In this document: positions 42,259-51,563 of the stretch, in pieces | Numbering within the stretch: the first letter of the stretch is position 1 | How the letters are laid out: each line of letters opens with the position of its first letter | NCBI GenBank assembly: GCA_934122275.1 | Contig: CAKOWI010000005.1 | Coordinates: forward strand, 14,320 to 78,319 | Direction of reading: 5' to 3' | From: an uncultured Bacilli bacterium | GTDB lineage: Bacteria; Bacillota_I; Bacilli_A; RF39; UBA660 | Length of the DNA stretch: 64,000 nt | Position numbers and translations under genes: made by a program | The notes under the pieces: generated by a model | The model's input: only the letters and a program-made list of their open reading frames with translations | Databases searched by the model: none | Told to the model about the DNA's origin: nothing

Positions 42259-42516
42259 ATGGAAAAGATAAGACATGAAATAGTTGGTAAAGTTATAAGT
42301 GCTAAAAATGATAAGACAATTACTATTTTAGTTGAAACTTATAAAAAAGATCCAAAATATGGTAAACGAGTTAAATACTCTAAGAAATATAGAGCACATG
42401 ATGAAAATAATCAAGCTAAAGTAGGAGATATAGTTAGAGTAGTAGCAACTAAACCTATATCAAAAACTAAGAGATTTAATTTAGTAGAAATAGTTGAAGA
42501 AGCCGTAATTTTATAG
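42259..42516 (+). CDS. rpsQ: 30S ribosomal protein S17
   Basis: 85 residues, OB fold: GKVISAKNDKTI (about 10-21), KYSKKYRAHDE and KPISKTKRF. Start ATG 42259 follows GGGAGG. Confidence 0.95.
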   Translation: MEKIRHEIVGKVISAKNDKTITILVETYKKDPKYGKRVKYSKKYRAHDENNQAKVGDIVRVVATKPISKTKRFNLVEIVEEAVIL

Positions 42517-42547
42517 GCACTTTACAAATAAGAAGGAGGAAACACTT

Positions 42548-42916
42548 ATGATTCAACAACAAAGTCGTTTAAAAGTTGCTGATAATTCTGGTGCACGTGA
42601 ACTAATGGTAATTAGAGTTCTAGGTGGAAGTAAAGTTAAAACTGGAAATATCGGTGATATCGTAGTTGGAACAGTTAAAAAAGCAACTCCAAATGGTAAT
42701 ATAGCAAGCGGTAAAGTCGTAAAAGCGGTTATCGTTAGAAGTAAGTTTGGAGTTCGCAGGGAAGATGGTTCATACATTAAATTTGATGATAATGCTTGCG
42801 TAATTATCAAAGATGATAAGAGCCCTGTTGGAACAAGAGTTTTAGGTCCAGTAGCACGTGAATTACGTGATAAAGATTTCATGAAAATCGTATCATTAGC
42901 AAAAGAAGTGTTATAG
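42548..42916 (+). CDS. rplN: 50S ribosomal protein L14
   Basis: 122 residues; MIQQQSRLKVADNSGA start and GTRVLGPVARELR end are near identical to the family. Start after AGAAGGAGG. Confidence 0.97.
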   Translation: MIQQQSRLKVADNSGARELMVIRVLGGSKVKTGNIGDIVVGTVKKATPNGNIASGKVVKAVIVRSKFGVRREDGSYIKFDDNACVIIKDDKSPVGTRVLGPVARELRDKDFMKIVSLAKEVL

Positions 42917-42937
42917 GTCTTTTAAGGAGGAAAAATC

Positions 42938-43243
42938 GTGAATTTAAAAGTTGGAGACAAGGTAATTGTTATTGCCGGTAAAGATAAAGGCAAAGAAGGA
43001 AAAATCATCGCTAAGAAAGGTGAGAAGGTATTCGTTGAAGGTGTTAACATGGTAAAAAAACATGTTAAACCAAACGGTCAAGACCAAAACGGTGGAATTA
43101 TTGATAAAGAAGCTGGTATTCACGTATCTAATGTTATGATGATTGATCCTAAAACTAAAAAACGTACTAGAATAAAACATGAAATAAATAAAGACGGAAA
43201 AAAAGTTAGAATTTCTAGCAAATCAAATACAAACTTAGATTAG
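42938..43243 (+). CDS. rplX: 50S ribosomal protein L24
   Basis: 101 residues with an N-terminal KOW motif (KVGDKVIVIAGKDKGKEGKI, about 4-23). GTG start at 42938 after AAGGAGG. Confidence 0.94.
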   Translation: MNLKVGDKVIVIAGKDKGKEGKIIAKKGEKVFVEGVNMVKKHVKPNGQDQNGGIIDKEAGIHVSNVMMIDPKTKKRTRIKHEINKDGKKVRISSKSNTNLD

Positions 43244-43260
43244 TCTGAAAGGAGGTAACT

Positions 43261-43800
43261 ATGAACAGTTTAAAAGAAAAATATACAAAGGAAATAATTC
43301 CTGAACTAACAAAAAAATATAATTATACTACTGTCATGGCTGTACCAAAGCTAGAAAAGATCGTAGTTAACATGGGAGTTGGAGATGCAACAGTAAATAG
43401 TAAATTATTAGATGCTGCAGTATCTGAACTTGAAAAGATTACTGGACAACAACCAGTAATTACAAAAGCAAAAAAATCAATTGCAGGATTCAAAATAAGA
43501 GAAGGTCAAGCAATTGGATGCAAGGTTACTTTAAGAGCTGACCTTATGTATAATTTCCTAGATAAGCTAATTAGAATTGCATTACCACGTGTTCGTGATT
43601 TTAGAGGTATATCAACTAAATCATTTGATGGAAGAGGTAATTATACTTTAGGAATAAAAGAACAAATTATATTCCCAGAAATAGTTTATGATGAAGTTGT
43701 AAAGGTACGTGGAATGGATATCGTTTTTGTTACAACTGCAAAAACAAATGAAGAAGCATTGGACTTATTAAAAGGGTTTGGATTACCTTTTAAAAAGTAA
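43261..43800 (+). CDS. rplE: 50S ribosomal protein L5
   Basis: 179 residues; MAVPKLEKIVVNMGVGDA and the LPRVRDFRGIS segment (5S rRNA and P-site tRNA contact). Start ATG 43261 after AAAGGAGG. Confidence 0.96.
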   Translation: MNSLKEKYTKEIIPELTKKYNYTTVMAVPKLEKIVVNMGVGDATVNSKLLDAAVSELEKITGQQPVITKAKKSIAGFKIREGQAIGCKVTLRADLMYNFLDKLIRIALPRVRDFRGISTKSFDGRGNYTLGIKEQIIFPEIVYDEVVKVRGMDIVFVTTAKTNEEALDLLKGFGLPFKK

Positions 43801-43818
43801 GGAAAATGGAGGAATAAA

Positions 43819-44004
43819 GTGGCAAAAAAAAGTATGGTCGTAAAACAAAGAAGACCAAAAAAATATAAAGTACAAGAGTATACTCGTTGTAATAGATGTG
43901 GTCGTCCACATTCAGTAATGAGAAAATTTGGTATCTGCCGTATTTGCTTTAGGGAATTAGCTTACAAGGGTGAAATTCCTGGTGTTAAAAAGTCAAGTTG
44001 GTAG
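43819..44004 (+). CDS. rpsN: 30S ribosomal protein S14, zinc-ribbon type
   Basis: 61 residues, the short Zn-dependent form: C24-x2-C27 and C40-x2-C43 (CNRC...CRIC). GTG start at 43819 after TGGAGG. A zinc-free paralogue, if any, lies elsewhere. Confidence 0.95.
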   Translation: MAKKSMVVKQRRPKKYKVQEYTRCNRCGRPHSVMRKFGICRICFRELAYKGEIPGVKKSSW

Positions 44005-44033
44005 GATAAAAGATACAAGGAGGGAGGATTCGT

Positions 44034-44432
44034 ATGATAGTAACAGATCCAATCGCAGATTTACTTACGCGTATTCGTAATGCAAATCAAATGCGTTATA
44101 AAGAAGTAGTAATACCTTCATCTAATTTAAAGTTATCTATAGTTAAGATATTAAAGAATGAAGGTTATATTGCTAACTATAAAGTAGAAAAAGATGAAGT
44201 ACAAGACAACATTCTTGTTACATTAAAATATGGTCAAAATAAAGAAAGAGTAATATCTGGTCTTAAGAGAATTTCAAAACCAGGTTTACGTGTATATGCT
44301 AAAGCTGAAGAAATTCCAACTGTTTTAAATGGTCTTGGAATATCTATAGTTTCAACATCTAAGGGAGTAATGACTGGTAAAGAAGCTAGAAAAGAAAACT
44401 TAGGTGGAGAAGTTTTAGCTTATATATGGTAA
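44034..44432 (+). CDS. rpsH: 30S ribosomal protein S8
   Basis: 132 residues; TDPIADLLTRIRNA start and the C-terminal STSKGVMTGKEAR motif that binds 16S helix 21. ATG 44034 after GGAGGGAGG. Confidence 0.96.
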   Translation: MIVTDPIADLLTRIRNANQMRYKEVVIPSSNLKLSIVKILKNEGYIANYKVEKDEVQDNILVTLKYGQNKERVISGLKRISKPGLRVYAKAEEIPTVLNGLGISIVSTSKGVMTGKEARKENLGGEVLAYIW

Positions 44433-44455
44433 TTCTAGAAGGGAGCTAAAATAAG

Positions 44456-44995
44456 ATGAGTCGTATTGGAAATAGAGTTTTAACAGTTCCTGAAAATGTA
44501 ACTGTTACAGTAGAAAATGGATGCATCACTGTTAAAGGCCCAAAGGGAGAATTATCATTAAACTTAGACGCTAATATTAACGTAGAAGTTGCTGGTAACG
44601 AAATTAAGGTTACAAGAAACAGTGAAATAAAGACTACTAAACAAATGCATGGTACAACAAATGCTTTAATCGCTAATATGATTAAAGGTGTATCTGAAGG
44701 TTATGAAAAGGGTCTTGAAATTAACGGTGTTGGTTATCGTTTTAATCCTAAAGGAAAAGTTTTAGAAATCAACGCTGGTTATTCTCATAAAGTAGAACTT
44801 GAAGTTCCAGCTGGTTTAACAGTTGAGGCTATTAGTGCTACAGAAATTAACGTAAAAGGTATTGACAAAGAAGCTGTAGGAAAATTTGCTGCAGAAATTA
44901 GAGATGTTAGAAAGCCAGAACCTTACAAGGGTAAAGGTATTCATTATAAGGGTGAACATATTCGCCGTAAAGAAGGAAAAAAGGCTTCTAAATAA
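44456..44995 (+). CDS. rplF: 50S ribosomal protein L6
   Basis: 179 residues; MSRIGNRVLTVP start, and the C-terminal RKPEPYKGKGIHYKGE signature (about 151-166). Start after AAGGGAGC. Confidence 0.97.
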   Translation: MSRIGNRVLTVPENVTVTVENGCITVKGPKGELSLNLDANINVEVAGNEIKVTRNSEIKTTKQMHGTTNALIANMIKGVSEGYEKGLEINGVGYRFNPKGKVLEINAGYSHKVELEVPAGLTVEAISATEINVKGIDKEAVGKFAAEIRDVRKPEPYKGKGIHYKGEHIRRKEGKKASK

Positions 44996-45016
44996 TAGGA
45001 AAGGGAGATTATTACA

Positions 45017-45379
45017 ATGATAAGTAAAACATCACGTAATGAAGCTCGTATAGCTAGACACGCTAGAATAAGAAATAAAGTTAGTGGTACTAGCCAGTTA
45101 CCAAGATTATGTGTATTTAGATCATTAAAGAACATTAGTGTTCAAGTTATCGATGATGAAAAGGGTGTAACATTAGTTAGTTCATCTTCATTAGATAAAG
45201 ATTTAAAGATTAAAAATGGTGGTAACATAGAAGCAAGTAAGCTTGTAGGAGCTGATATCGCAAAAAAATGCAAAAAAGCAAAAATTAATAAAGTAGTATT
45301 TGATAGAGGTGGATACCTTTATCATGGACGTGTTAAGGCATTAGCTGATGCAGCACGTGAAAATGGTTTAGAATTCTAA
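45017..45379 (+). CDS. rplR: 50S ribosomal protein L18
   Basis: 120 residues; basic N-terminus, RLCVFRSLKNISVQVI and the FDRGGYLYHGRVKALADAAR signature (5S rRNA binding). ATG 45017. Confidence 0.96.
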   Translation: MISKTSRNEARIARHARIRNKVSGTSQLPRLCVFRSLKNISVQVIDDEKGVTLVSSSSLDKDLKIKNGGNIEASKLVGADIAKKCKKAKINKVVFDRGGYLYHGRVKALADAARENGLEF

Positions 45380-45393
45380 AAGGAGGGTAACTT

Positions 45394-45903
45394 ATGGAAA
45401 AAAAGTTTAGTGAACCACGTAAGAAAGAATATAATGAAACAGTTATTTCCGTAAATCGTGTTACAAAGGTTACCAAAGGTGGACGTCGTCTTCGTTTTGC
45501 AGCTACTGTTGCAGTTGGAGATGGAAAAGGTAAGGTTGGCCTTGGAACTGGTAAAGCAAATGAAGTTCAAGATGCAATTAAAAAAGCTATCGGTAATGCA
45601 ACTAATAATATTATTAAAATTGATTTAGTTGAAGATAGAACAGTTTCTCATGATGCAACTGGTATATCTGGTGCTGCAAGAGTTTTAATTAAACCTGCAA
45701 AAGCTGGTACTGGTATAATAGCTGGTGGATCAGTTCGTGCAATCTTAGAATTAGCTGGAGTTAAGGATATAATATCAAAATCACTTGGATCTAATACAAA
45801 AATTAATACCGCAAGAGCTACTATTGATGCACTTAAAGCTCAAAAGTCAGCAGAACATATAGCTGAACTTAGAGGTAAATCAGTAGAGGAGATTTTAGGA
45901 TAA
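45394..45903 (+). CDS. rpsE: 30S ribosomal protein S5
   Basis: 169 residues; double-stranded RNA-binding domain with VNRVTKVTKGGRRLRF and the C-terminal GSNTKINTARATIDAL. Followed with a one-base overlap by rplO; rpmD, which normally lies between them, is not there. Confidence 0.96.
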   Translation: MEKKFSEPRKKEYNETVISVNRVTKVTKGGRRLRFAATVAVGDGKGKVGLGTGKANEVQDAIKKAIGNATNNIIKIDLVEDRTVSHDATGISGAARVLIKPAKAGTGIIAGGSVRAILELAGVKDIISKSLGSNTKINTARATIDALKAQKSAEHIAELRGKSVEEILG

Positions 45904-46346
45904 TGAAATTAAGCGAATTAAAATATAATTATGGTTCTAAAAAAGATATTAAAAGATTAGGTCGTGGTTCTAGTAGCGGTACTGGAAAAACAAGTGGTAA
46001 AGGACAAAAGGGACAAAATGCAAGATCAGGTGGAGGAGTAAGACCAGGATTTGAAGGTGGACAATTACCTTTATACAGAAGACTTCCAAAACGTGGATTT
46101 TCTAATGCAATGTTCAAAAAAGTATATGCTGTTATTAATGTATCAGATTTAAATATGTTTGATGAAGGTACAGTAGTAACACCAGAATTATTAAAAGAAA
46201 TGGGAATTATTAAAAATGCACTTTCAGGAATTAAGGTTCTAGGAAACGGTGAAATTGAAAAGAAACTAGAAGTTAGAGCTCATAAATTTTCTGAAACTGC
46301 TAAACAAAAAATAGAAGCTGCAGGTGGAAAAGCTGAGGTGATGTAA
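45903..46346 (+). CDS. rplO: 50S ribosomal protein L15
   Basis: 147 residues; KRLGRGSSSGTGKTSGKGQ (about 18-36) and GFEGGQLPLYRRLPKRGF. Start ATG 45903 within the rpsE stop (TAATG); no ribosome site of its own beyond GAGGAG in rpsE. Confidence 0.96.
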   Translation: MKLSELKYNYGSKKDIKRLGRGSSSGTGKTSGKGQKGQNARSGGGVRPGFEGGQLPLYRRLPKRGFSNAMFKKVYAVINVSDLNMFDEGTVVTPELLKEMGIIKNALSGIKVLGNGEIEKKLEVRAHKFSETAKQKIEAAGGKAEVM

Positions 46347-46347
46347 G

Positions 46348-47619
46348 ATGTTTAAAAACATTAAACAAATCTTTTCTGCCAGAAATAAAGATGTTAGAAA
46401 AAAAATATTATTTACACTATTAATATTATTTATATATAAGTTAGGAACTACTATAAGAGTACCAGGAACAGAAGATATAACTGAAGATTTAGGTTTTCTA
46501 GAATTATTAAATGTTATGGGTGGAGGTTCACTTAAGAATTTCTCTATATTTGCTTTAGGTGTAACTCCATACATTAGTGCATCAATTATAGTACAATTAC
46601 TTCAAATGGATATTATTCCATACTTTTCTAATTTAGCCAAAGAGGGCTACACTGGTAGAGTTAAGTTAAATAAAATTACTAGATACATGGGAATAGTTCT
46701 TGCATTTTTACAAGGACTTGTAATGTCATTTTCTTTCCTAGGTGATGGAGCTACTGCATTAGAGTATTTAAGAACTTCTTTAATACTTACTGCAGGTACT
46801 TGTTTCCTATTATGGTTAGGAGATGAAATTACTAGAAAAGGTGTTGGAAATGGTATTTCAATGTTAATTATGGCTGGTATATTAATTAGTATACCTAGCA
46901 TGTTAAAGGATGTATTTGGTGCATATGTTGTAAGTGGTACTGCTCAAGAAGTAGCACTTGGAGTAACTAAATTTATATTATTCTTACTTTTATATGTAGT
47001 AATAATAGTTGGTGTTGTCTTTATTGAAAAGACTGAAAGAAGAGTACCTATACAGTATTCTAATCGTACTCAAACATCATATGGAGCAAAACAAACATAT
47101 ATTCCATTAAGATTAAATTCTGCTGGAGTTATGCCAGTTATATTTGCTTCAAGTTTAATATCAATTCCATCTTTTATAGCAGCATTTATAAAGAAAGATT
47201 CATTCTCACTATTTATAAATAAATATATTAATTATAATACTGTAACAGGTTTCATACTATATGTGTTATTAATAATATTATTTACTTACCTATATACATT
47301 TATGGCAACAGGTTTAAAGCCAAAAGAATTAGCTGAAAACTTAAATAAGCAAGGAGGCTATATTCCAGGAATAAGACCTGGAACTGAAACTAAAAATTAT
47401 ATTAGTACTGTTCTATCTAGAACTACTTTCTTAGGAGCTTTGTTCTTAGTAATAATAGCAAGTCTTCCTATATTAGTTTCTAATTTCAGTGATTTACCAA
47501 CAAATGTAACGGTTGGGGGTACAGGATTATTAATCGTTGTCGGAGTTGCACTTGAAACTTATAATCAAATTGAAAGTACACTTTCAGCAAGAAAGTATGA
47601 AAGGGGATACAGAAAATAA
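46348..47619 (+). CDS. secY: preprotein translocase subunit SecY
   Basis: 423 residues, ten helices: the channel of the Sec translocon. Landmarks: LGTTIRVPG near helix 1, plug/helix 2 region GGGSLKNFSIFALGVTPYISASI, GVGNGISMLIMAGI, and the cytoplasmic loops QIPIQYS-like RRVPIQYSNR and PGIRPG. ATG 46348 follows GAGGTGATGTAAG. Confidence 0.97.
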   Translation: MFKNIKQIFSARNKDVRKKILFTLLILFIYKLGTTIRVPGTEDITEDLGFLELLNVMGGGSLKNFSIFALGVTPYISASIIVQLLQMDIIPYFSNLAKEGYTGRVKLNKITRYMGIVLAFLQGLVMSFSFLGDGATALEYLRTSLILTAGTCFLLWLGDEITRKGVGNGISMLIMAGILISIPSMLKDVFGAYVVSGTAQEVALGVTKFILFLLLYVVIIVGVVFIEKTERRVPIQYSNRTQTSYGAKQTYIPLRLNSAGVMPVIFASSLISIPSFIAAFIKKDSFSLFINKYINYNTVTGFILYVLLIILFTYLYTFMATGLKPKELAENLNKQGGYIPGIRPGTETKNYISTVLSRTTFLGALFLVIIASLPILVSNFSDLPTNVTVGGTGLLIVVGVALETYNQIESTLSARKYERGYRK

Positions 47620-48272
47620 TGAAAAACATAATATTTTTAGCACCACCAGCAGCAGGTAAAGGAACTTTATCTGAAATGCTTACTGAAAAATACCATTATG
47701 GTCATATTTCAACTGGTGATTTGCTAAGAGAAGAAATAAAAAATAAGACAGAAATTGGTAAACAAGCTGAAAGCTTGATGAAAGAAGGTAAGTTTGTTTC
47801 TGATGATGTTATAATAAATTTAATAAAAAATCGTATAACTAAAGATGATTGTAAAAATGGTTATATATTGGATGGTTTTCCAAGAACAATCGTTCAAGCT
47901 GAAAAATATGATGAATTACTTGAAGAACTTGGAAAAGATTTGGGTGTAGTAATATATATTGACATAGATAAAGATATGGCAATGAAAAGAGCTTGCTCTA
48001 GAATTACTTGTCCAAAATGTGGAAGGATTTATAATAAGTATTCAAATGAAATGAAACCAAAAGTTGACGGAATATGTGATGATTGTAAAGTAGAGCTTAC
48101 TCAAAGATCTGATGATAGTGAAGAAACTTTTGTAAAGAGATTTGATGAATACGTTAATAAAACTATGCCTCTATATGATTATTATAAAAATAAAGGCGTT
48201 TTAGAAACAATTAAGGCTTATGAAAGTAAATATGATACTTTTAATGAAGCTATTAAAGTAATAGAAAAGTAA
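47619..48272 (+). CDS. adk: adenylate kinase
   Basis: 217 residues. P-loop region APPAAGKGT (8-16) departs from the usual GPPGAGKGT at two glycines. AMP-site TGDLLR and DGFPRT, and a zinc-type LID with CPKC (about 129-132) and CDDC (about 152-155) are intact. One-base overlap with secY. Confidence 0.94.
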   Translation: MKNIIFLAPPAAGKGTLSEMLTEKYHYGHISTGDLLREEIKNKTEIGKQAESLMKEGKFVSDDVIINLIKNRITKDDCKNGYILDGFPRTIVQAEKYDELLEELGKDLGVVIYIDIDKDMAMKRACSRITCPKCGRIYNKYSNEMKPKVDGICDDCKVELTQRSDDSEETFVKRFDEYVNKTMPLYDYYKNKGVLETIKAYESKYDTFNEAIKVIEK

Positions 48273-48282
48273 GGCGCATAAA

Positions 48283-49029
48283 ATGATAAGTATAAAATCA
48301 AAAAGGGAAATAGAATTAATGGTAATAGCTGGAAGAATCGTTTATGAAACTCATCAGCATTTAATACCATTAATAAAACCAGGAATTAGTTTATTAGAGC
48401 TTGATAAAGAAGCAGAGGATTTTATAAGAAGCAAAGGAGCATTACCTTCATTTAAAGGTTATGAAGGTTTTCCTAACGCTACTTGTATTTCTGTTAATGA
48501 AGAAGTTGTTCACGGAATCCCTTCTTCTAGAAAGCTAAAAAAAGGTGATATAGTATCCATTGATATTGGTGCTGATTACAAAGGATATCATGGCGATTCT
48601 GCTTGGACTTATGCTGTGGGTGAAATTGATTCTGATAAAAAGTATTTAATGGAACATACAGAAAAAGCTTTATATGAAGGTATAAAGATGGTAAAACCAG
48701 GTAATCGTATTGGAGATATTGGTTATGCTGTGGAAAAGTATGCTAATGCTCATAACTTAGGAATAGTAAGAGAACTATGTGGTCATGGAGTAGGTAATAA
48801 CTTGCACGAAGATCCAGATGTTCCTAATTATGGCATAAAGGGTACTGGTCCAGTATTAAAAGAGGGTATGGTAATAGCAATAGAACCAATGTTAAACTTA
48901 GGTGCTGATGATATTGTTGTAGAAGATAATGATTGGACAATAACGACTTTAGATAGAAAACCTTCAGCACACTTTGAACACACAGTTTTGGTTACTAAAG
49001 ATGGTTATCAAATATTAACAGGAGAGTGA
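48283..49029 (+). CDS. map: methionine aminopeptidase, type I
   Basis: 248 residues. Metal ligands Asp (SIDIGADY), Asp (HGDSAW), His (GHGVG), Glu (AIEPML) and Glu (FEHTVLV) are all present. Removes the initiator Met from new proteins. No N-terminal zinc finger. ATG 48283 follows AAGGCGC, ten bases after adk. Confidence 0.96.
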   Translation: MISIKSKREIELMVIAGRIVYETHQHLIPLIKPGISLLELDKEAEDFIRSKGALPSFKGYEGFPNATCISVNEEVVHGIPSSRKLKKGDIVSIDIGADYKGYHGDSAWTYAVGEIDSDKKYLMEHTEKALYEGIKMVKPGNRIGDIGYAVEKYANAHNLGIVRELCGHGVGNNLHEDPDVPNYGIKGTGPVLKEGMVIAIEPMLNLGADDIVVEDNDWTITTLDRKPSAHFEHTVLVTKDGYQILTGE

Positions 49030-49035
49030 TTAAAA

Positions 49036-49251
49036 GTGGCTAAAGAAGATGTTATAGAAGTTGAAGGAAAAGTTATTGAGTTACTTAAAGGTGGAGACTT
49101 CAAAGTCAAATTAGTAAATGGATATACTGTAGAAGCTCACGTTTCTGGTAAAATGCGAATGAATAAGATTCGTATCTTACCAGGTGATACAGTAGTCCTT
49201 GAAATGTCACCATATGATTTAACACGTGGGCGTATAACCTATAGAAAATAG
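49036..49251 (+). CDS. infA: translation initiation factor IF-1
   Basis: 71 residues, OB fold: EDVIEVEGKVIELLKGG, HVSGKMRMNKIRILPGD and SPYDLTRGRITYR. GTG start at 49036, six bases after map. Confidence 0.96.
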   Translation: MAKEDVIEVEGKVIELLKGGDFKVKLVNGYTVEAHVSGKMRMNKIRILPGDTVVLEMSPYDLTRGRITYRK

Positions 49252-49265
49252 TAGGAGGAATAAAG

Positions 49266-49379
49266 ATGAAAGTTAGACCATCAGTTAAAAAAATTTGTGA
49301 AAAATGTAAAATTATTAGACGTAATGGGAAAGTAATGGTTATCTGTGAAAACCCAAAACACAAACAAAGGCAAGGATAA
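49266..49379 (+). CDS. rpmJ: 50S ribosomal protein L36
   Basis: 37 residues, starting MKVRPSVKKICEKCKIIRR; zinc ligands C11, C14, C27 and H32 present, so it is the zinc-containing form. ATG 49266 follows TAGGAGG. Confidence 0.95.
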   Translation: MKVRPSVKKICEKCKIIRRNGKVMVICENPKHKQRQG

Positions 49380-49397
49380 TAGGAGGTGCATTAGTAA

Positions 49398-49763
49398 ATG
49401 GCACGTATTAAAAACGTTGAACTACCAGATAATAAAAGAGTTGAAATTGGATTAACTTATATTCATGGTATTGGTAGAAAGTTATCAAAAAATATTTTAG
49501 ACAAGTTAAACATAAATCTTGATACTAAAGTAAAAGATTTAACTGAAGATGAAATTTCTAAGATTCGTCGTGAATTAGATAATCACTTATTAGAAGGTGA
49601 TTTAAGAAGAGAAGTTTCAATGAACATTAAAAATAAAATGGAAATAGGTTCTTACCAAGGAATTCGTCATCGTAAAGGTTTACCTGTTAGAGGACAGTCT
49701 ACTAGAAGTAATGCTAAAACTCGTAAGGGTAGAGGTAAGACTGTAGCTAATAAGAAGAAATAG
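49398..49763 (+). CDS. rpsM: 30S ribosomal protein S13
   Basis: 121 residues; TYIHGIGRKLSKNIL helix-two-turn-helix and the RHRKGLPVRGQSTRSNAKTRKG tail (written here in part as RGQSTRSNAKTRKG). ATG 49398 follows AGGAGGTGC. Confidence 0.96.
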   Translation: MARIKNVELPDNKRVEIGLTYIHGIGRKLSKNILDKLNINLDTKVKDLTEDEISKIRRELDNHLLEGDLRREVSMNIKNKMEIGSYQGIRHRKGLPVRGQSTRSNAKTRKGRGKTVANKKK

Positions 49764-49781
49764 GAAAAAGGAGGGTAAATA

Positions 49782-50165
49782 ATGGCTTATAAGGCAAGAA
49801 AACGTAAGGTTAAAAAGAATATACCTGAAGGACAAGCACATATTACATCAACATTCAATAATACATTAGTAACTATTACTGATAAAGATGGTAATGCAGT
49901 AACTTGGGCTTCAGCTGGTACTATAGGATTTAAAGGTAGTAAGAAAAAGACTCCATATGCTGCAGGTATGAGTGCAGAAGCAGCTGGTAAGGCAGCATAT
50001 GACGCAGGTATGAGAAAAATTGAAGTATACGTAAAGGGCTTAGGTTCTGGTCGTGAAACAGCTATTAGATCACTTCAAACAGCTGGTCTTGAAATAACTT
50101 CAATTACAGACGTAACACCAGTACCACATAATGGTTGTCGTCCACCAAAACGTCCACGTGGATAA
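49782..50165 (+). CDS. rpsK: 30S ribosomal protein S11
   Basis: 127 residues; AHITSTFNNTLVTITD and the C-terminal TPVPHNGCRPPKRPRG end that lines the mRNA exit/platform. Start after AAAGGAGGG. Confidence 0.97.
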   Translation: MAYKARKRKVKKNIPEGQAHITSTFNNTLVTITDKDGNAVTWASAGTIGFKGSKKKTPYAAGMSAEAAGKAAYDAGMRKIEVYVKGLGSGRETAIRSLQTAGLEITSITDVTPVPHNGCRPPKRPRG

Positions 50166-50190
50166 TATAGAAAAAGGGAGTGAATTTCAA

Positions 50191-51141
50191 TTGATTAAAT
50201 TTGAAAAACCAGAATTTAAAGTAGCAGAATATGTAGAAAGTAAAAGTTATGGTAAATTCGTTATTGAACCTTTAGAAAGAGGTTTTGGTACAACATTAGG
50301 AAATGCTTTAAGAAGAGTTATGCTATCTTCATTACCTGGAGATGCATTAACAAGTGTACATATTGATGGCGTTCTTCATGAATTTCAAACTATTGATGGA
50401 GTTGTTGAAGACGTAACTCAAATTATACTTAATTTAAAAAACATAGTATTTAAAAAATATACTAGTGAACCTAAAACTGTTAAGTTAAATGTTAGTAGGG
50501 AAGGTGTTGTTACTGCTGCTGATATTGAAAAAGATGCAGAAGTAGAAATAATTAATCCTGAACAAGAAATAGCTACAATAGTTAAGGGTGGAAAGCTTAG
50601 CATGGAAATGACAATTGATAATGGTCGTGGATATGTAAGAGCTGAAGTAAATAAAAAATCTTTAGAAGGTGCTAAGTTAAATACCATAGCAATGGATTCT
50701 AACTTTTCTCCTATTGAAAGAGTTAATTATGAAGTAGAAGGTGCTCGTGTAGGACAAGATGATACTTATGATAAATTAACTATGGAAATATGGACAAATG
50801 GTTCAATGAAACCAGAGGAAACTATTGCTTTAGCATCAAGAATATTAATTGAACACTTTGAAATTTTAACTAAATTAGATGAAATAGCAGATGAAACAGG
50901 TCTTATGAAACAAAACGTAGATGATTCTAAAACAAAGGCTTTAGAAATGTCTATAGATGAGTTAGAATTCTCTGTAAGAGCTTATAACTGCTTAAAAAGA
51001 GCAAACATTAATACATTACAAGATTTAACTCAAAAGTCTGAAAATGAAATGATGAAGATTCGTAATTTAGGTAAGAAATCATTAAAAGAGGTTATTGATA
51101 AAGTTAAAGAAATGGGATTCTCATTTAGAAGTGAAGATTAG
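50191..51141 (+). CDS. rpoA: RNA polymerase alpha subunit
   Basis: 316 residues. N-terminal dimerisation domain with PLERGFGTTLGNALRRVML (about 31-49), and the C-terminal domain with LEFSVRAYNCLKRANI and IRNLGKKSLKEV that contacts UP elements. I use TTG 50191 (MIKFEKPEF), nine bases after AAAGGGAG; the ATG at 50131 lies inside rpsK. Confidence 0.95.
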   Translation: MIKFEKPEFKVAEYVESKSYGKFVIEPLERGFGTTLGNALRRVMLSSLPGDALTSVHIDGVLHEFQTIDGVVEDVTQIILNLKNIVFKKYTSEPKTVKLNVSREGVVTAADIEKDAEVEIINPEQEIATIVKGGKLSMEMTIDNGRGYVRAEVNKKSLEGAKLNTIAMDSNFSPIERVNYEVEGARVGQDDTYDKLTMEIWTNGSMKPEETIALASRILIEHFEILTKLDEIADETGLMKQNVDDSKTKALEMSIDELEFSVRAYNCLKRANINTLQDLTQKSENEMMKIRNLGKKSLKEVIDKVKEMGFSFRSED

Positions 51142-51158
51142 AGTTAGGAGGAATAGAC

Positions 51159-51503
51159 ATGGCTTATAGAAAATTAGGACGTAATAATAAGCATAGAAGA
51201 AGTATGCTAGCTAATTTAACTAAGGACCTAATTAAAAATGAACGTATCGAAACTACTGAAACAAGAGCTAAAGAAGTTCGTAAATGTTTTGATAAAATGG
51301 TTACATATGGTAAAAATGGTAGTTTAGTATCTAGACGTAATGCACTTGCATTCTTACAAAATGATACTGAAGCAGTTAAAAAAGTATTTGATGATTTAGC
51401 AAAGCGCTTTGAAAATAGAAATGGTGGTTATACCAGAATATTAAAATTAACTGAAAGAAAGGGCGATGATGCTCTTATGGTTATACTAGAATTAGTAGAT
51501 TAA
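51159..51503 (+). CDS. rplQ: 50S ribosomal protein L17
   Basis: 114 residues; AYRKLGRNNKHRRSMLANL start and RIETTETRAKEVR. Last ribosomal gene of the operon. ATG 51159 after TAGGAGG. Confidence 0.96.
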   Translation: MAYRKLGRNNKHRRSMLANLTKDLIKNERIETTETRAKEVRKCFDKMVTYGKNGSLVSRRNALAFLQNDTEAVKKVFDDLAKRFENRNGGYTRILKLTERKGDDALMVILELVD

Positions 51504-51520
51504 TAGCCAGAAATTTAATA

Positions 51521-51547
51521 GAAAGAACCTTCGGGTTCTTTTTTTTT
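51521..51547 (+). terminator. operon terminator with UUCG tetraloop
   Basis: AAAGAACC-TTCG-GGTTCTTT stem and an eight-T tail close the ribosomal operon. Confidence 0.93.
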
Positions 51548-51563
51548 GCACATATTATAATGA

